Source: Metaruminococcus_A sp964607135 (GTDB lineage: Bacteria; Bacillota; Clostridia; Oscillospirales; Ruminococcaceae). Taken from it: DNA of 28,224 nucleotides. Under the pieces are notes generated by a model. The model was not told the origin of the DNA. It saw only the letters and a program-made list of their open reading frames with translations, and did not search any database. The stretch covers positions 1 through 28,224 of the forward strand of contig CAZSIV010000029.1 in assembly GCA_964607135.1 (NCBI GenBank), in the 5' to 3' direction. Within the stretch, counting starts at the first letter, position 1. Each line of letters starts with the position of its first letter. This document shows positions 15,922 to 22,924 of the stretch, in pieces. The position numbers and the translations under genes are program-made.

Positions 15922-17511
15922 ATGGGTACCAACAGACACATGCATGGCAGAATCCATGCAAAACGCGGCGTAGCATTGCTGATTGCTTTGCTTATGCTGA
16001 TGATGACAGTCCCGCTGTCATTGACTGCGTTCGCCGCAGAAGAAGGAGAGTTTAGATATTGGCTCATTAACAATGACAGTGAGGTAAAAATCATCGGCTA
16101 TACGGGAACCGACACCGACGTTACCATCCCGTCTACGCTTGGCGGTAAACCTGTAACAGTAATTGGCGTAGGTGCATTTTCTGAAAACGAGTCTCTTGTC
16201 AGCATCACCATTCCGGACAGTGTGACAGAAATCGATATGAGGGCATTTGAGTCTTGTACATCACTGCAAAATATTTCTTTGGGAAAGGGAATTACCCATA
16301 TAGCTATAGACGCTTTTAAGAACACCGCTTATTATAAAGATAAAACGCACTGGGACAACAATGTACTCTATATAGACCATTGTCTTATTTCCGCTGATGG
16401 TCAGTTACAAGGTAACTATCAAATTAAAGAAGGGACAACTGTCATTGCTGATGAAGCCTTTCAAAATTGTACTAAACTTACTGGAATAACAATTCCAAAT
16501 GGTATTACAGTTATTGGCGATTTGGCATTCCGTGGCTGTACCTCTCTCTCCAGCGTTACTATTCCAGATAGTGTAACAAAAATTGGTTTTTGGGCATTTG
16601 AGTCCTGTACCTCTCTTACCAGCGTAACGATTGGAAAAGGAGTAACGGAGCTTTCTGGTACGTTTTGGGGCTGTACTTCTTTAACAGACATTACTATTGG
16701 GAATGGTGTAAAAGAAATGTATGGGACATTTGTTGGCTGCACAGCATTGAAAGAGGTCGTGATACCGGAAGGCGTAACCACTCTTGACAGTGCTGGGATG
16801 GACGATGGGGGTGATTATCCAGTATTTGATGGATGTGATTCTTTACAGCGAGTCACTATTCCGGATAGTGTAACCTACATGTTTCTTCTTGATTGGGAAA
16901 GCTCTTTCACCATCGTATGTTCTAAGGATTCTTACGCCCATAAATTTGCCGTGGAGAATGATTATCCCTTTGAGTTCAAAACCGCTTCTGCACCGGGCGG
17001 AATCAATGTCACGACAAACGAAGGCGTTCATTTTAAGGCGGACGAGGGCGTATTTCCGGCAGGCACCACCTTTAAATCGGAGAAGGTGACTTCCGGCGCA
17101 AAATATGAAGTAGCGGAAAAGGCGAAAAATATTCAGAAGTTTGTCGCTTATGACATTACGGCAAGCAGCAATAATGCCGCCGTACAGCCCAACGGCACAG
17201 TTAACGTCACCTTTGCCGTTCCGGAAGGCTTTGACCTTTCCAAGACGGTGATTTACTACATTTCCGACGATGGGAAGCTGGAGCTTGTGAAATCCTCTGT
17301 GGATACCAAAACGCGCACCATCACAGCGGCTTTGACCCATTTCAGCACCTATGCCGTCGCGGAAACGGCTACAACAAACGGTACAAGCGGAACAGGCAGC
17401 CCGCAAACCGGCGATTCCAGCATGGTTGTTCTGTGGACGGCAATCATGCTGTTCTCCGCCGCCGCTCTTGTTTTCATCACCGTAAAACACCGGAAATCTG
17501 TAAAAGACTAA
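15922..17511 (+). CDS. BspA-type leucine-rich repeat surface protein with sorting signal
   Basis: A 529-residue secreted protein: a signal peptide (to about residue 38, ...LTAFAAEEG), then BspA/TpLRR-type repeats of about 22-23 residues (for example FRGCTSLSSVTIPDSVTKIG, FESCTSLTSVTIGKGVTELS) across about residues 60-320. Next comes the C-terminal module shared with the preceding gene (VAYDITASSNNAAVQPNGTV ... FSTYAVAET), then SPQTG, a membrane segment and the tail KHRKSVKD. BspA repeats mediate binding to host or other bacterial surfaces. It is 97 bases downstream of the related gene, probably the same operon. The repeat region looks more AT-rich than the shared C-terminus, suggesting domain shuffling. 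Confidence 0.92.
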   Translation: MGTNRHMHGRIHAKRGVALLIALLMLMMTVPLSLTAFAAEEGEFRYWLINNDSEVKIIGYTGTDTDVTIPSTLGGKPVTVIGVGAFSENESLVSITIPDSVTEIDMRAFESCTSLQNISLGKGITHIAIDAFKNTAYYKDKTHWDNNVLYIDHCLISADGQLQGNYQIKEGTTVIADEAFQNCTKLTGITIPNGITVIGDLAFRGCTSLSSVTIPDSVTKIGFWAFESCTSLTSVTIGKGVTELSGTFWGCTSLTDITIGNGVKEMYGTFVGCTALKEVVIPEGVTTLDSAGMDDGGDYPVFDGCDSLQRVTIPDSVTYMFLLDWESSFTIVCSKDSYAHKFAVENDYPFEFKTASAPGGINVTTNEGVHFKADEGVFPAGTTFKSEKVTSGAKYEVAEKAKNIQKFVAYDITASSNNAAVQPNGTVNVTFAVPEGFDLSKTVIYYISDDGKLELVKSSVDTKTRTITAALTHFSTYAVAETATTNGTSGTGSPQTGDSSMVVLWTAIMLFSAAALVFITVKHRKSVKD

Positions 17512-17542
17512 TTTTTCAAAGCAGATAAAATATACCTGTATT

Positions 17543-17579
17543 TCCCCATTCTCTATTTCAGAGAATGGGGATTTTTTTA
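17543..17579 (+). terminator. Terminator after the surface-protein genes
   Basis: CCCCATTCTCT pairs with AGAGAATGGGG around ATTTC, followed by ATTTTTTT. Confidence 0.92.
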
Positions 17580-17611
17580 TTTTAATCAACATTCAGAAAG
17601 GAAAGAGGAAG

Positions 17612-17719
17612 ATGAAAATGCTATGGTTTGTATTTGGCTTTGTTGCGACAACCGTCGCGGTCATTGCAACGGAAAACGCGGTGGAGACCACCAGAAGGAA
17701 ACGGAGGAATGCGAAATGA
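17612..17719 (+). CDS. Small membrane protein, first of a coupled gene string
   Basis: A 35-residue frame beginning MKMLWFVFGFVATTVAVIA, a single hydrophobic helix followed by a very basic end (TTRRKRRNAK). AGAGGAAG lies just upstream. The stop overlaps the next start as ATGA. Function is unknown; similar short single-helix proteins occur in Clostridial mobile elements. Confidence 0.6.
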   Translation: MKMLWFVFGFVATTVAVIATENAVETTRRKRRNAK

Positions 17720-17838
17720 TTCTTGCACTTGCCGCGCTGACCGCAAAGGCCGCCGCTGAACTGTTCCTGTACGGCGCAGGCGCTTCCATTAGCCTGCTCT
17801 GCTTCGGGAGTAAAACGGGGAGGCGAAAACGTGGATAA
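17716..17838 (+). CDS. Small hydrophobic protein
   Basis: A 40-residue frame (start MILALAALTAKAAAEL, end GSKTGRRKRG) with one amphipathic or membrane helix and a basic tail. It starts within the previous stop (ATGA) after GGAGGAATGCGAA, and its end overlaps the DUF960 start by 8 bases. A longer reading in the same frame from 17623 is less likely because the coupled start has the better Shine-Dalgarno. Function is unknown. Confidence 0.55.
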   Translation: MILALAALTAKAAAELFLYGAGASISLLCFGSKTGRRKRG

Positions 17839-18145
17839 AACGATTCATATCTCCCCAGAGGCCAACCGGCGCATACCGCCTGAGATACAGGCGCTTGTCT
17901 GGCTGGTATTTCATCATGAAATCGAAAGAGAACCGCCCAAAAGCTATCTGCAAAGCTTTTTACTCTCTGCTGAAAATGAGGATAAACCAAAACAGAAAAT
18001 CCGATATTGGCGGGAATCGGCTGCTATGGTGACTTACCATTTCCCCATCCCGCACCCGATCAGCATAGAGCTTTTTATTTTAAATGACAGCGACCGGTAT
18101 ACCATGATTTTAAGAGAGGAGTTAGAAGAGGATCCCTATGAATAA
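17831..18145 (+). CDS. DUF960 family protein
   Basis: A 104-residue protein starting with GTG, recognisable as DUF960 by RRIPPEIQALVWLVFHHEIE near the N-terminus, DYLQ-like SYLQSFLL and the C-terminal RYTMILREELE. DUF960 proteins are a hallmark of Tn916-like and other Firmicute integrative elements; no function is established. GGGGAGGCG lies about 7 bases upstream. It overlaps the preceding small gene. Confidence 0.82.
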   Translation: MDKTIHISPEANRRIPPEIQALVWLVFHHEIEREPPKSYLQSFLLSAENEDKPKQKIRYWRESAAMVTYHFPIPHPISIELFILNDSDRYTMILREELEEDPYE

Positions 18146-18182
18146 ACCCGTTTATTTTCTGCGAAAGGGGGGCGGCGCATGA
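18138..18182 (+). CDS. Possible 14-residue coupling peptide
   Basis: ATG at 18138 overlaps the DUF960 stop by 8 bases, and the frame (MNKPVYFLRKGGGA) ends in an ATGA overlap with the next gene. The fit at both ends suggests translational coupling through a short peptide, but chance cannot be excluded at this length. Confidence 0.3.
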   Translation: MNKPVYFLRKGGGA

Positions 18183-18598
18183 TACGGATTGATTCCAAAA
18201 GCGATTATCTGAAGCTTTGCAGCCCATCCGTTTCCCCTCTGGCAAGACGGTGCTTGACCGAGTATGTTGACAAGCTCCTGAACGATTACAGCCTGCCGGA
18301 CTTATCGGAAATCGGTCCGGTATTTTTCATGCAGACACAAAAGGATATCGGGAATTATAGAGCCGTCGGGCTTCATCAGCCCTTTGACGCAGCCCTGAAC
18401 GAATTCGCGGAAATTCTTACCCTGAAAGGCGGCGGTCAGCAATACAGGCTGATTCACAGCGTCTATATCTTCACCAACGGCTATGGAATCAGCGTATTTT
18501 TTCCCTATGATATCGTACCGGAGCATACAAAAGCACACCTGTTTGAAGAATGGAGCGGTACAAAGGAAATCGACTATGACAAGGAGAATGCAGAATGA
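18179..18598 (+). CDS. Hypothetical protein of the element
   Basis: A 139-residue soluble, mixed alpha/beta protein that I do not recognise. It has an aromatic-rich C-terminal half (YRLIHSVYIFTNGYGISVFFPYDIVPEH). GGGGGGCGG precedes the ATG. The stop overlaps the DUF1643 start as ATGA, so it is in the same coupled operon and probably acts with its neighbours; nothing more can be said about its role. Confidence 0.75.
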   Translation: MIRIDSKSDYLKLCSPSVSPLARRCLTEYVDKLLNDYSLPDLSEIGPVFFMQTQKDIGNYRAVGLHQPFDAALNEFAEILTLKGGGQQYRLIHSVYIFTNGYGISVFFPYDIVPEHTKAHLFEEWSGTKEIDYDKENAE

Positions 18599-19158
18599 AA
18601 ACAATTTCAAGCGTCATGAAGACGGAGACGGTCTGCAACGACCAGTTTACCCACCGGTATTTGTATAAACGTGTCTGGGATGAAAAGAAGCCCTTGCTGT
18701 GCGTCATGACAATCTACCCAGGAGGCAGGGACGCCAGCGCGACCGATACAACCACTATGCGCATTGAGGAAAACGTGCGGAGCTTGGAGAAATACGGCGG
18801 CTTTTTGACGGTGAATCTATTCTCAGCCATTTCGCCGCAAATCGACCATGAAACGGCGCTGTCCGCGCTCTGTGACAAGGAAACAGACCGCTTTATCTCA
18901 CAGGCCGCCGAAGAAGCGGAGGCCATTGTAATAGCTTGGGGGCGTATTGCCGACACAAACCCGCTGGCCGCCGAACGGCAGGAAAGTGTTCTGTCCCTGC
19001 TGGAAAAGGCCGGAAGGCAATGCCTGCTTATCACGGACGCGAAAGGCAGAAGCGGCGTTCACCCGCTTTGCCCTGCGGCGCGTCACTGGACGCTGATTCC
19101 GTTCGCGTCAAAGCGCCTGCTGGAGAAGGCACAGCCGGTCAATAAAGAAAAGAAATAA
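18595..19158 (+). CDS. DUF1643 family protein
   Basis: A 187-residue protein with DUF1643 features: RYLYKRVWDEKKPLLCVMTIYPGG, then DTTTMRIEENVRSLEKYGGFLTVNLFS, AIVIAWGRIAD and the C-terminal GVHPLCPAARHWTLIPF. DUF1643 proteins occur widely in plasmids and integrative elements; the biochemical role is unknown. It is the last gene of the coupled string, with a terminator 6 bases after the stop. Confidence 0.88.
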   Translation: MKTISSVMKTETVCNDQFTHRYLYKRVWDEKKPLLCVMTIYPGGRDASATDTTTMRIEENVRSLEKYGGFLTVNLFSAISPQIDHETALSALCDKETDRFISQAAEEAEAIVIAWGRIADTNPLAAERQESVLSLLEKAGRQCLLITDAKGRSGVHPLCPAARHWTLIPFASKRLLEKAQPVNKEKK

Positions 19159-19163
19159 GTGAT

Positions 19164-19190
19164 ATGCCCTGCTAATTGTTAGCAGGGCAT
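19164..19190. terminator. Bidirectional hairpin between convergent genes
   Basis: ATGCCCTGCTAA and TTAGCAGGGCAT, perfectly complementary, with loop TTG. It separates the DUF1643 gene from the convergent ArgR-like gene, whose stop is about 9 bases away. Confidence 0.82.
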
Positions 19191-19198
19191 AATGCTGT

Positions 19199-19786
19199 TT
19201 ATTCCTCTTCCTTTTTTTCAAACAGGACGTTTTTTAAAGAGTCTTTGAATTTTATATAGTTCTCTTTTGTTTCAAAAAACACCAGCACAACGTCGCGGTC
19301 ATGAAATGTCGTATATACAAGTGAGGAGAACTTCGTTCTAAGTCTCGTACCGACTTCTTCCCCCCTATACAACCTTGTTTTTAGCACCATACAGTGAAGA
19401 CTACCGTTTAATGAACTGATACCCCCTGAATCAGACGTTTTCTGTTCTGTATCAGCCGATTCACATTTTAACAAAGACTTTAGTTTTTTCAATTCTGTTT
19501 CAAGTTCTGAGCTTTTAAAATATTCCCGTATATCTTCATATTTATTACCCTTGTAATCCGCCGCCGTTTCATCTGTCAGTCCCTTAGCCCTCCAGCATAT
19601 ATCATTTAAATATCGACTCATCGTAGAGGGTGAACAAAAAGTATTGTACTTCTCTTGACATGCATTTAAAATTGACTTTGCCGAATTCAGCGTTGGGTAT
19701 TCCAACATCACAGTTCGGATAGCTTCTTCAATATCTGTTGGTGCCGTAACGTGCTCTTTTAGGGAATGCCTTTTATCTTTTTTCAC
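19199..19786 (-). CDS. ArgR-like winged-helix regulator (tentative)
   Basis: About 195 residues. The first about 75 residues look like a winged helix (IEEAIRTVMLEYPTLNSAKS, then FCSPSTMSRYLNDI as recognition helix), comparable to the ArgR pattern TQATVSRDIKEL. After a charged linker, HCMVLKTRLYRGEEVGTRLR and VYTTFHDRDVVLVFFET resemble the ArgR C-terminal domain (VVLKTlpGnA..VG..., GTI.GDDTILII). The GDD that contacts arginine is replaced by HDRD, so arginine sensing is doubtful. GTG 19786 is chosen because GGAGG lies 7 bases upstream. It faces a divergent promoter with palindromes, so it is probably the element's own regulator. Confidence 0.55.
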   Translation of the reverse strand: MKKDKRHSLKEHVTAPTDIEEAIRTVMLEYPTLNSAKSILNACQEKYNTFCSPSTMSRYLNDICWRAKGLTDETAADYKGNKYEDIREYFKSSELETELKKLKSLLKCESADTEQKTSDSGGISSLNGSLHCMVLKTRLYRGEEVGTRLRTKFSSLVYTTFHDRDVVLVFFETKENYIKFKDSLKNVLFEKKEEE

Positions 19787-19891
19787 TTGAAAACCTCCAA
19801 CTTTTTTTGAACTACTTTCCACCAAAAAAACAATTGCTCAACAGGGGTGTTATAGGAACGACTCCAGCACCCTGTTTTAGACGATTCGCTT

Positions 19892-19911
19892 ATGGATATA
19901 ATTATTTCCAT
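19892..19911. promoter_or_regulatory. Candidate operator 1 in the divergent control region
   Basis: ATGGATATAATTATTTCCAT is a 20-bp palindrome with a single mismatched pair, and an AT-rich centre like an ARG box. It covers the predicted start site of the minus-strand promoter for the ArgR-like gene. Confidence 0.55.
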
Positions 19912-19915
19912 TTAT

Positions 19916-19944
19916 ATTATATACTGAACATTACGGTAAATCAA
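19916..19944 (-). promoter_or_regulatory. Promoter of the ArgR-like gene
   Basis: On the minus strand: TTGATT (19944-19939), 17 bp, TATAAT (19921-19916). The start site falls in candidate operator 1. Confidence 0.75.
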
Positions 19945-19950
19945 GCGGTA

Positions 19951-19979
19951 TTGAAAATCCCAATAACGCATGATATAAT
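19951..19979 (+). promoter_or_regulatory. Promoter of the 116-aa protein / DUF927 operon
   Basis: TTGAAA (19951-19956), 17 bp, TATAAT (19974-19979), back to back with the minus-strand promoter. Confidence 0.8.
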
Positions 19980-20000
19980 TACGTCATACAGAAAACAAGG

Positions 20001-20018
20001 ATATCCATAATTGGATAT
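20001..20018. promoter_or_regulatory. Candidate operator 2 or leader hairpin
   Basis: ATATCCA and TGGATAT flank TAAT, about 15 bases after the predicted plus-strand start, followed by TTTTTATTT. It shares TATCCAT with candidate operator 1, so a common regulator may bind both; it could also act as a weak attenuator. Confidence 0.45.
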
Positions 20019-20057
20019 TTTTATTTCCTGTAAATTTATATTAAGGAGGAGCATTAT

Positions 20058-20408
20058 ATGTTAAATGCTATCTTCAAAAATTTAGTCTACTCCAAAAAGA
20101 CCGGCCATTACGAAGGCCAGATCATCGAAGTGTCTGTCACCGGTCGCGGCAGGCTGCAGCTGGAAATCCGGTTAAGTGACAGCACAGAGGTGTTCGCCGC
20201 CAGCTATCCTTGGCCGCTGACCCCTCAGCATGAGGTGACAAAAATGCTTGAAGCGGCTGCTATTAGCGCCGAAGAGCTTGCCTCGGGAGACTTCGACTTA
20301 AACGAGTTGAAGGGCACGTTCATTGAATTCGACATTGAGAACGTCGAAAAAAACGGTAGGACGTTCTCAAACGCCAAAAATCTTACCGTAATTGATGAAG
20401 AGGAATAG
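20058..20408 (+). CDS. Hypothetical protein, first gene of the DUF927 operon
   Basis: A 116-residue acidic protein that I cannot assign firmly. The ending LKGTFIEFDIENVEKNGRTFSNAKNLTVID and the beta-rich N-terminus (GHYEGQIIEVSVTGRGRLQLEIRL) resemble small phage or plasmid proteins with an OB-like fold encoded beside DUF927 or primase genes, so single-stranded DNA binding is possible. AAGGAGGAG gives a strong Shine-Dalgarno. It is 122 bases ahead of the DUF927 gene and shares its promoter. Confidence 0.7.
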   Translation: MLNAIFKNLVYSKKTGHYEGQIIEVSVTGRGRLQLEIRLSDSTEVFAASYPWPLTPQHEVTKMLEAAAISAEELASGDFDLNELKGTFIEFDIENVEKNGRTFSNAKNLTVIDEEE

Positions 20409-20530
20409 GCCTCTTATTCTGCCGTTTGACAGGGAATTAGGGAATTTATTCTTTTTGCCCTTGACTTGCCTTGCCAAACGGCTGCCCTAAAAGTTCCCTA
20501 CAGGGGAATAGAAAGGAGTTTTTATGTTGT

Positions 20531-22324
20531 ATGTTGCTAAATGATGATACCCTGCGCTTTACTCCGCTCCCGTTGAAATCAGAAAACGACGTCAGTCAAG
20601 TAGAAGATATGGTATCTCAGCAAAACACGTACCCATATTTCAACGCCAGCGGCCTCTTGTACCGCTATCAACCGGCGGTCGGAGACAAGGACGCGTTCAT
20701 TATCCCGCTCGGCTTTGCCTGTGAAATCAGCAGACAGCTTCAAGACGTCTGTTCGGGAGAGCTATCTATTGAATTTACGTTCATGAAAAATGGAGAATGC
20801 TTTTCAAAAATTTTTCCGCGTGAAGCGCTTGTCTTTGCCCGTATTCAACATTATTTGATAGAGATCGGATATTCATACAACCCAGAGTTGGTAAATGATA
20901 TATGCCGATACCTCATGCTGAGTGAACAGTTTGCACCGCTGGAATATCTGCATACAAAGGTCGGTCTGCTAACGTTTCAGGACAAAAAATGTTTTGCGCT
21001 TGACTCTATGATAGGCGGGATCAAATCAACCTATCAAGGGCATATGGGCTTGAAGCCCTCCGGCAGCTACCAAGCATGGCTGTCCTTGATACAAGAGGAT
21101 ATTGTCGGCAGGCCAGGCTTGGAATTTGCCTTGTGTACCGCTCTGGCCGCACCGGTTATCAACCTTTTGCCGGAAGAAAATCAGGGCGAATGTATCTTTG
21201 TGAATTTCAACGCGCTGAGTTCTTCAGGAAAAAGTACAGCCTTGGCGGTGGGGGCTTCCGCTTTTGGTAATCCAAGCATTAAGGGCGGCAGATTGGTGAA
21301 TTCATGGCGGGCAACCGATGGTGCCCTCACACAGCTACTGCAGACCAATACCGGCGTGCCCGTGTTTTTCGATGAATACGGACTTAGAGAAAACAGCAAA
21401 AGCATTGATTTCCTCTATTTATTCAGTCAGGGGCGGGACAAGGAACGGATGAAGCCGTCGGGCGGTCTCAGAGAAAACACACCGTTCTGCACAACCATTC
21501 AATCCAGTTCCGAAATATCCGTCTTTTCAAAGGCTCAGTCCGTCAAAGAGGGACAACTGGTGCGTTGTATCGAAATCGGGAGCGCGTTCCACTGTACCGA
21601 TTCGCGGGAACACGCCGACCGTATCAAACACACCGTCCTAACCAACTACGGTCATGCCGCCCGTCCGTTTGTGGAATACCTGTTGGCGCATGAACAGGAG
21701 CTATCCGGTATGTATTCCAGTACGTATCAAGCCTTTCAAACGGTGCTGAAAACAGAGGAGCCTTTGGAGCTGCGTGTTGCCAAGCGATACGCTATGATTT
21801 TTCTGGCGGGGAAACTTGCCAATGCTGTTTTTGGATTAAAGATTGATATCGACAGGTTGATGTCTCTTTCCGCCGTTAATATTCGCGATAATATGAGGAA
21901 CAAAAGTGAATTTGATTTAGCCTATGAATATTTGCTTCAATATGCGTTCATCCATCAATCGAAATTTCCTGAAAAGCCAAATGGTGATAAGGATATATAC
22001 GGAACGTTGAAAGAAAATGAACTGGCAATTATCAGCACGCAGTATGAAGACGCTATGAAAGAAGCCGGATTTGACTGGGAAAAAATCATTCGTCTGCTGA
22101 AAATCAACGGCGTGCTTGACTATGAGGACGGAAAAAACTACCGTAAACGAAAATTTGGCTCCAAGGCAGCGATGAAATGCTATGTAATAAAGCTTGAAGC
22201 AATAAAAACCGATGATGAAGAGGACACAGACAGTTCTCCCAAAAAATATGAAATAAGGCGCGGCACCGAGCCGTTGCCGGATGATGGTGAAGAGCTTACG
22301 ATTGATGATGTATTGAATGATTGA
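20531..22324 (+). CDS. DUF927 domain ATPase (helicase/primase-associated)
   Basis: About 597 residues. The middle holds a P-loop (NFNALSSSGKSTALAVGAS, Walker A SSSGKST), a Walker B-like GVPVFFDEYGL, and the DUF927 pattern WRATDGALTQLLQ ... SQGRDKERM ... FCTTIQSSSEIS. DUF927 proteins are predicted helicases linked to primases and are related to the Cch-type proteins of SCC elements; they act in replication of mobile DNA. ATG 20531 is preferred because AAAGGAG is 10 bases upstream; the TTG at 20471 lacks a Shine-Dalgarno. The C-terminal about 60 residues are acidic. No separate primase or polymerase is in the element. Confidence 0.88.
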   Translation: MLLNDDTLRFTPLPLKSENDVSQVEDMVSQQNTYPYFNASGLLYRYQPAVGDKDAFIIPLGFACEISRQLQDVCSGELSIEFTFMKNGECFSKIFPREALVFARIQHYLIEIGYSYNPELVNDICRYLMLSEQFAPLEYLHTKVGLLTFQDKKCFALDSMIGGIKSTYQGHMGLKPSGSYQAWLSLIQEDIVGRPGLEFALCTALAAPVINLLPEENQGECIFVNFNALSSSGKSTALAVGASAFGNPSIKGGRLVNSWRATDGALTQLLQTNTGVPVFFDEYGLRENSKSIDFLYLFSQGRDKERMKPSGGLRENTPFCTTIQSSSEISVFSKAQSVKEGQLVRCIEIGSAFHCTDSREHADRIKHTVLTNYGHAARPFVEYLLAHEQELSGMYSSTYQAFQTVLKTEEPLELRVAKRYAMIFLAGKLANAVFGLKIDIDRLMSLSAVNIRDNMRNKSEFDLAYEYLLQYAFIHQSKFPEKPNGDKDIYGTLKENELAIISTQYEDAMKEAGFDWEKIIRLLKINGVLDYEDGKNYRKRKFGSKAAMKCYVIKLEAIKTDDEEDTDSSPKKYEIRRGTEPLPDDGEELTIDDVLND

Positions 22325-22362
22325 TAAAATTTTTAAAAACGGAAAGTCTACCGCATATTTAT

Positions 22363-22392
22363 TTGAAAATAATTGATAACTTTGAATATAAG
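22363..22392 (+). promoter_or_regulatory. Weak candidate promoter upstream of the recombinase operon
   Basis: TTGAAA (22363-22368), 18 bp, TATAAG (22387-22392). It lies in the 177-base gap after the DUF927 gene. A hairpin at 22442 stands between it and the next gene, so its output may be attenuated. Confidence 0.35.
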
Positions 22393-22441
22393 AATCCTTG
22401 GGCTATTCGTTCGGGGAGAATGAATAAAAGATACTGAACAC

Positions 22442-22475
22442 AAGCGGCAGAGATGTTATTTCTCTGCCGCTTCTT
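22442..22475 (+). terminator. Hairpin between DUF927 and recombinase operons
   Basis: AAGCGGCAGAGA and TCTCTGCCGCTT pair perfectly around a 7-base loop. The following T tract is short (CTT then AAAACTTT), so it may be a partial terminator that lets some transcription reach the recombinase. Confidence 0.65.
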
Positions 22476-22501
22476 AAAACTTTATAAAGGAAGGGAATAA
22501 C

Positions 22502-22924
22502 ATGGTGCGTTTATCACAAGGAACCCGCACTCACGCCTTACAAAAAAAGCACGATTTAAAAACTTATTTATCGGCGCTGAATACCTCAAGTAAAAGCAAT
22601 CCGCTGTTTGAGGAATTCAGCCGGAATTTTCAAAAAATGCTGGAAGCCGCGCAAGAAGGCAATACAGCCGCTGTCAGCCGATTGATGAAAACCTGTGTGG
22701 CCTGCAATCTGTTCATGTTGACAAGCCGTCTCCGAATATATATTAGCGGTGATGTGATTTTGGAGAATATGGCTTTGTTCGAGATGTATCTGAAAATAGG
22801 TTCAGTCAAAGAGCTATATAAGCGGAAGCTGATAAAACAAAGCGAAATGGAAGCGGTCATAGAACGAATCAAGGAAAAATATAAGGGGGTACTATCCTAT
22901 GAAGAACGTTGCGGCTTATTGTAG
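22502..22924 (+). CDS. 140-residue protein coupled to the recombinase
   Basis: A helical protein with no certain family. The C-terminal VKELYKRKLIKQSEMEAVIERIKEKYKG resembles the SHOCT-like short helical motif; the N-terminus is basic (RTHALQKKHDLK). Its last 26 bases overlap the recombinase start, so both are translated from one message. In serine recombinase systems a small partner gene beside the integrase often encodes the recombination directionality factor or an accessory protein, so this is a candidate excision factor (inference). The Shine-Dalgarno is GGAAGGG. Confidence 0.72.
   Translation: MVRLSQGTRTHALQKKHDLKTYLSALNTSSKSNPLFEEFSRNFQKMLEAAQEGNTAAVSRLMKTCVACNLFMLTSRLRIYISGDVILENMALFEMYLKIGSVKELYKRKLIKQSEMEAVIERIKEKYKGVLSYEERCGLL

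Noticed and set aside
16200..16900. Tandem DNA repeat or CRISPR-like array in the BspA gene
   Set aside because: The periodicity is at the protein level (leucine-rich repeats of about 23 residues); the DNA units diverge and there are no constant repeats with spacers.
22353..22382. Sigma-E promoter for the recombinase operon (GCATATT followed by GATAACTT)
   Set aside because: The -35 matches sigma-E well but the -10 matches only half of CATACAMT, and a strong hairpin at 22442 stands downstream. Mother-cell control of the recombinase therefore remains unproven.
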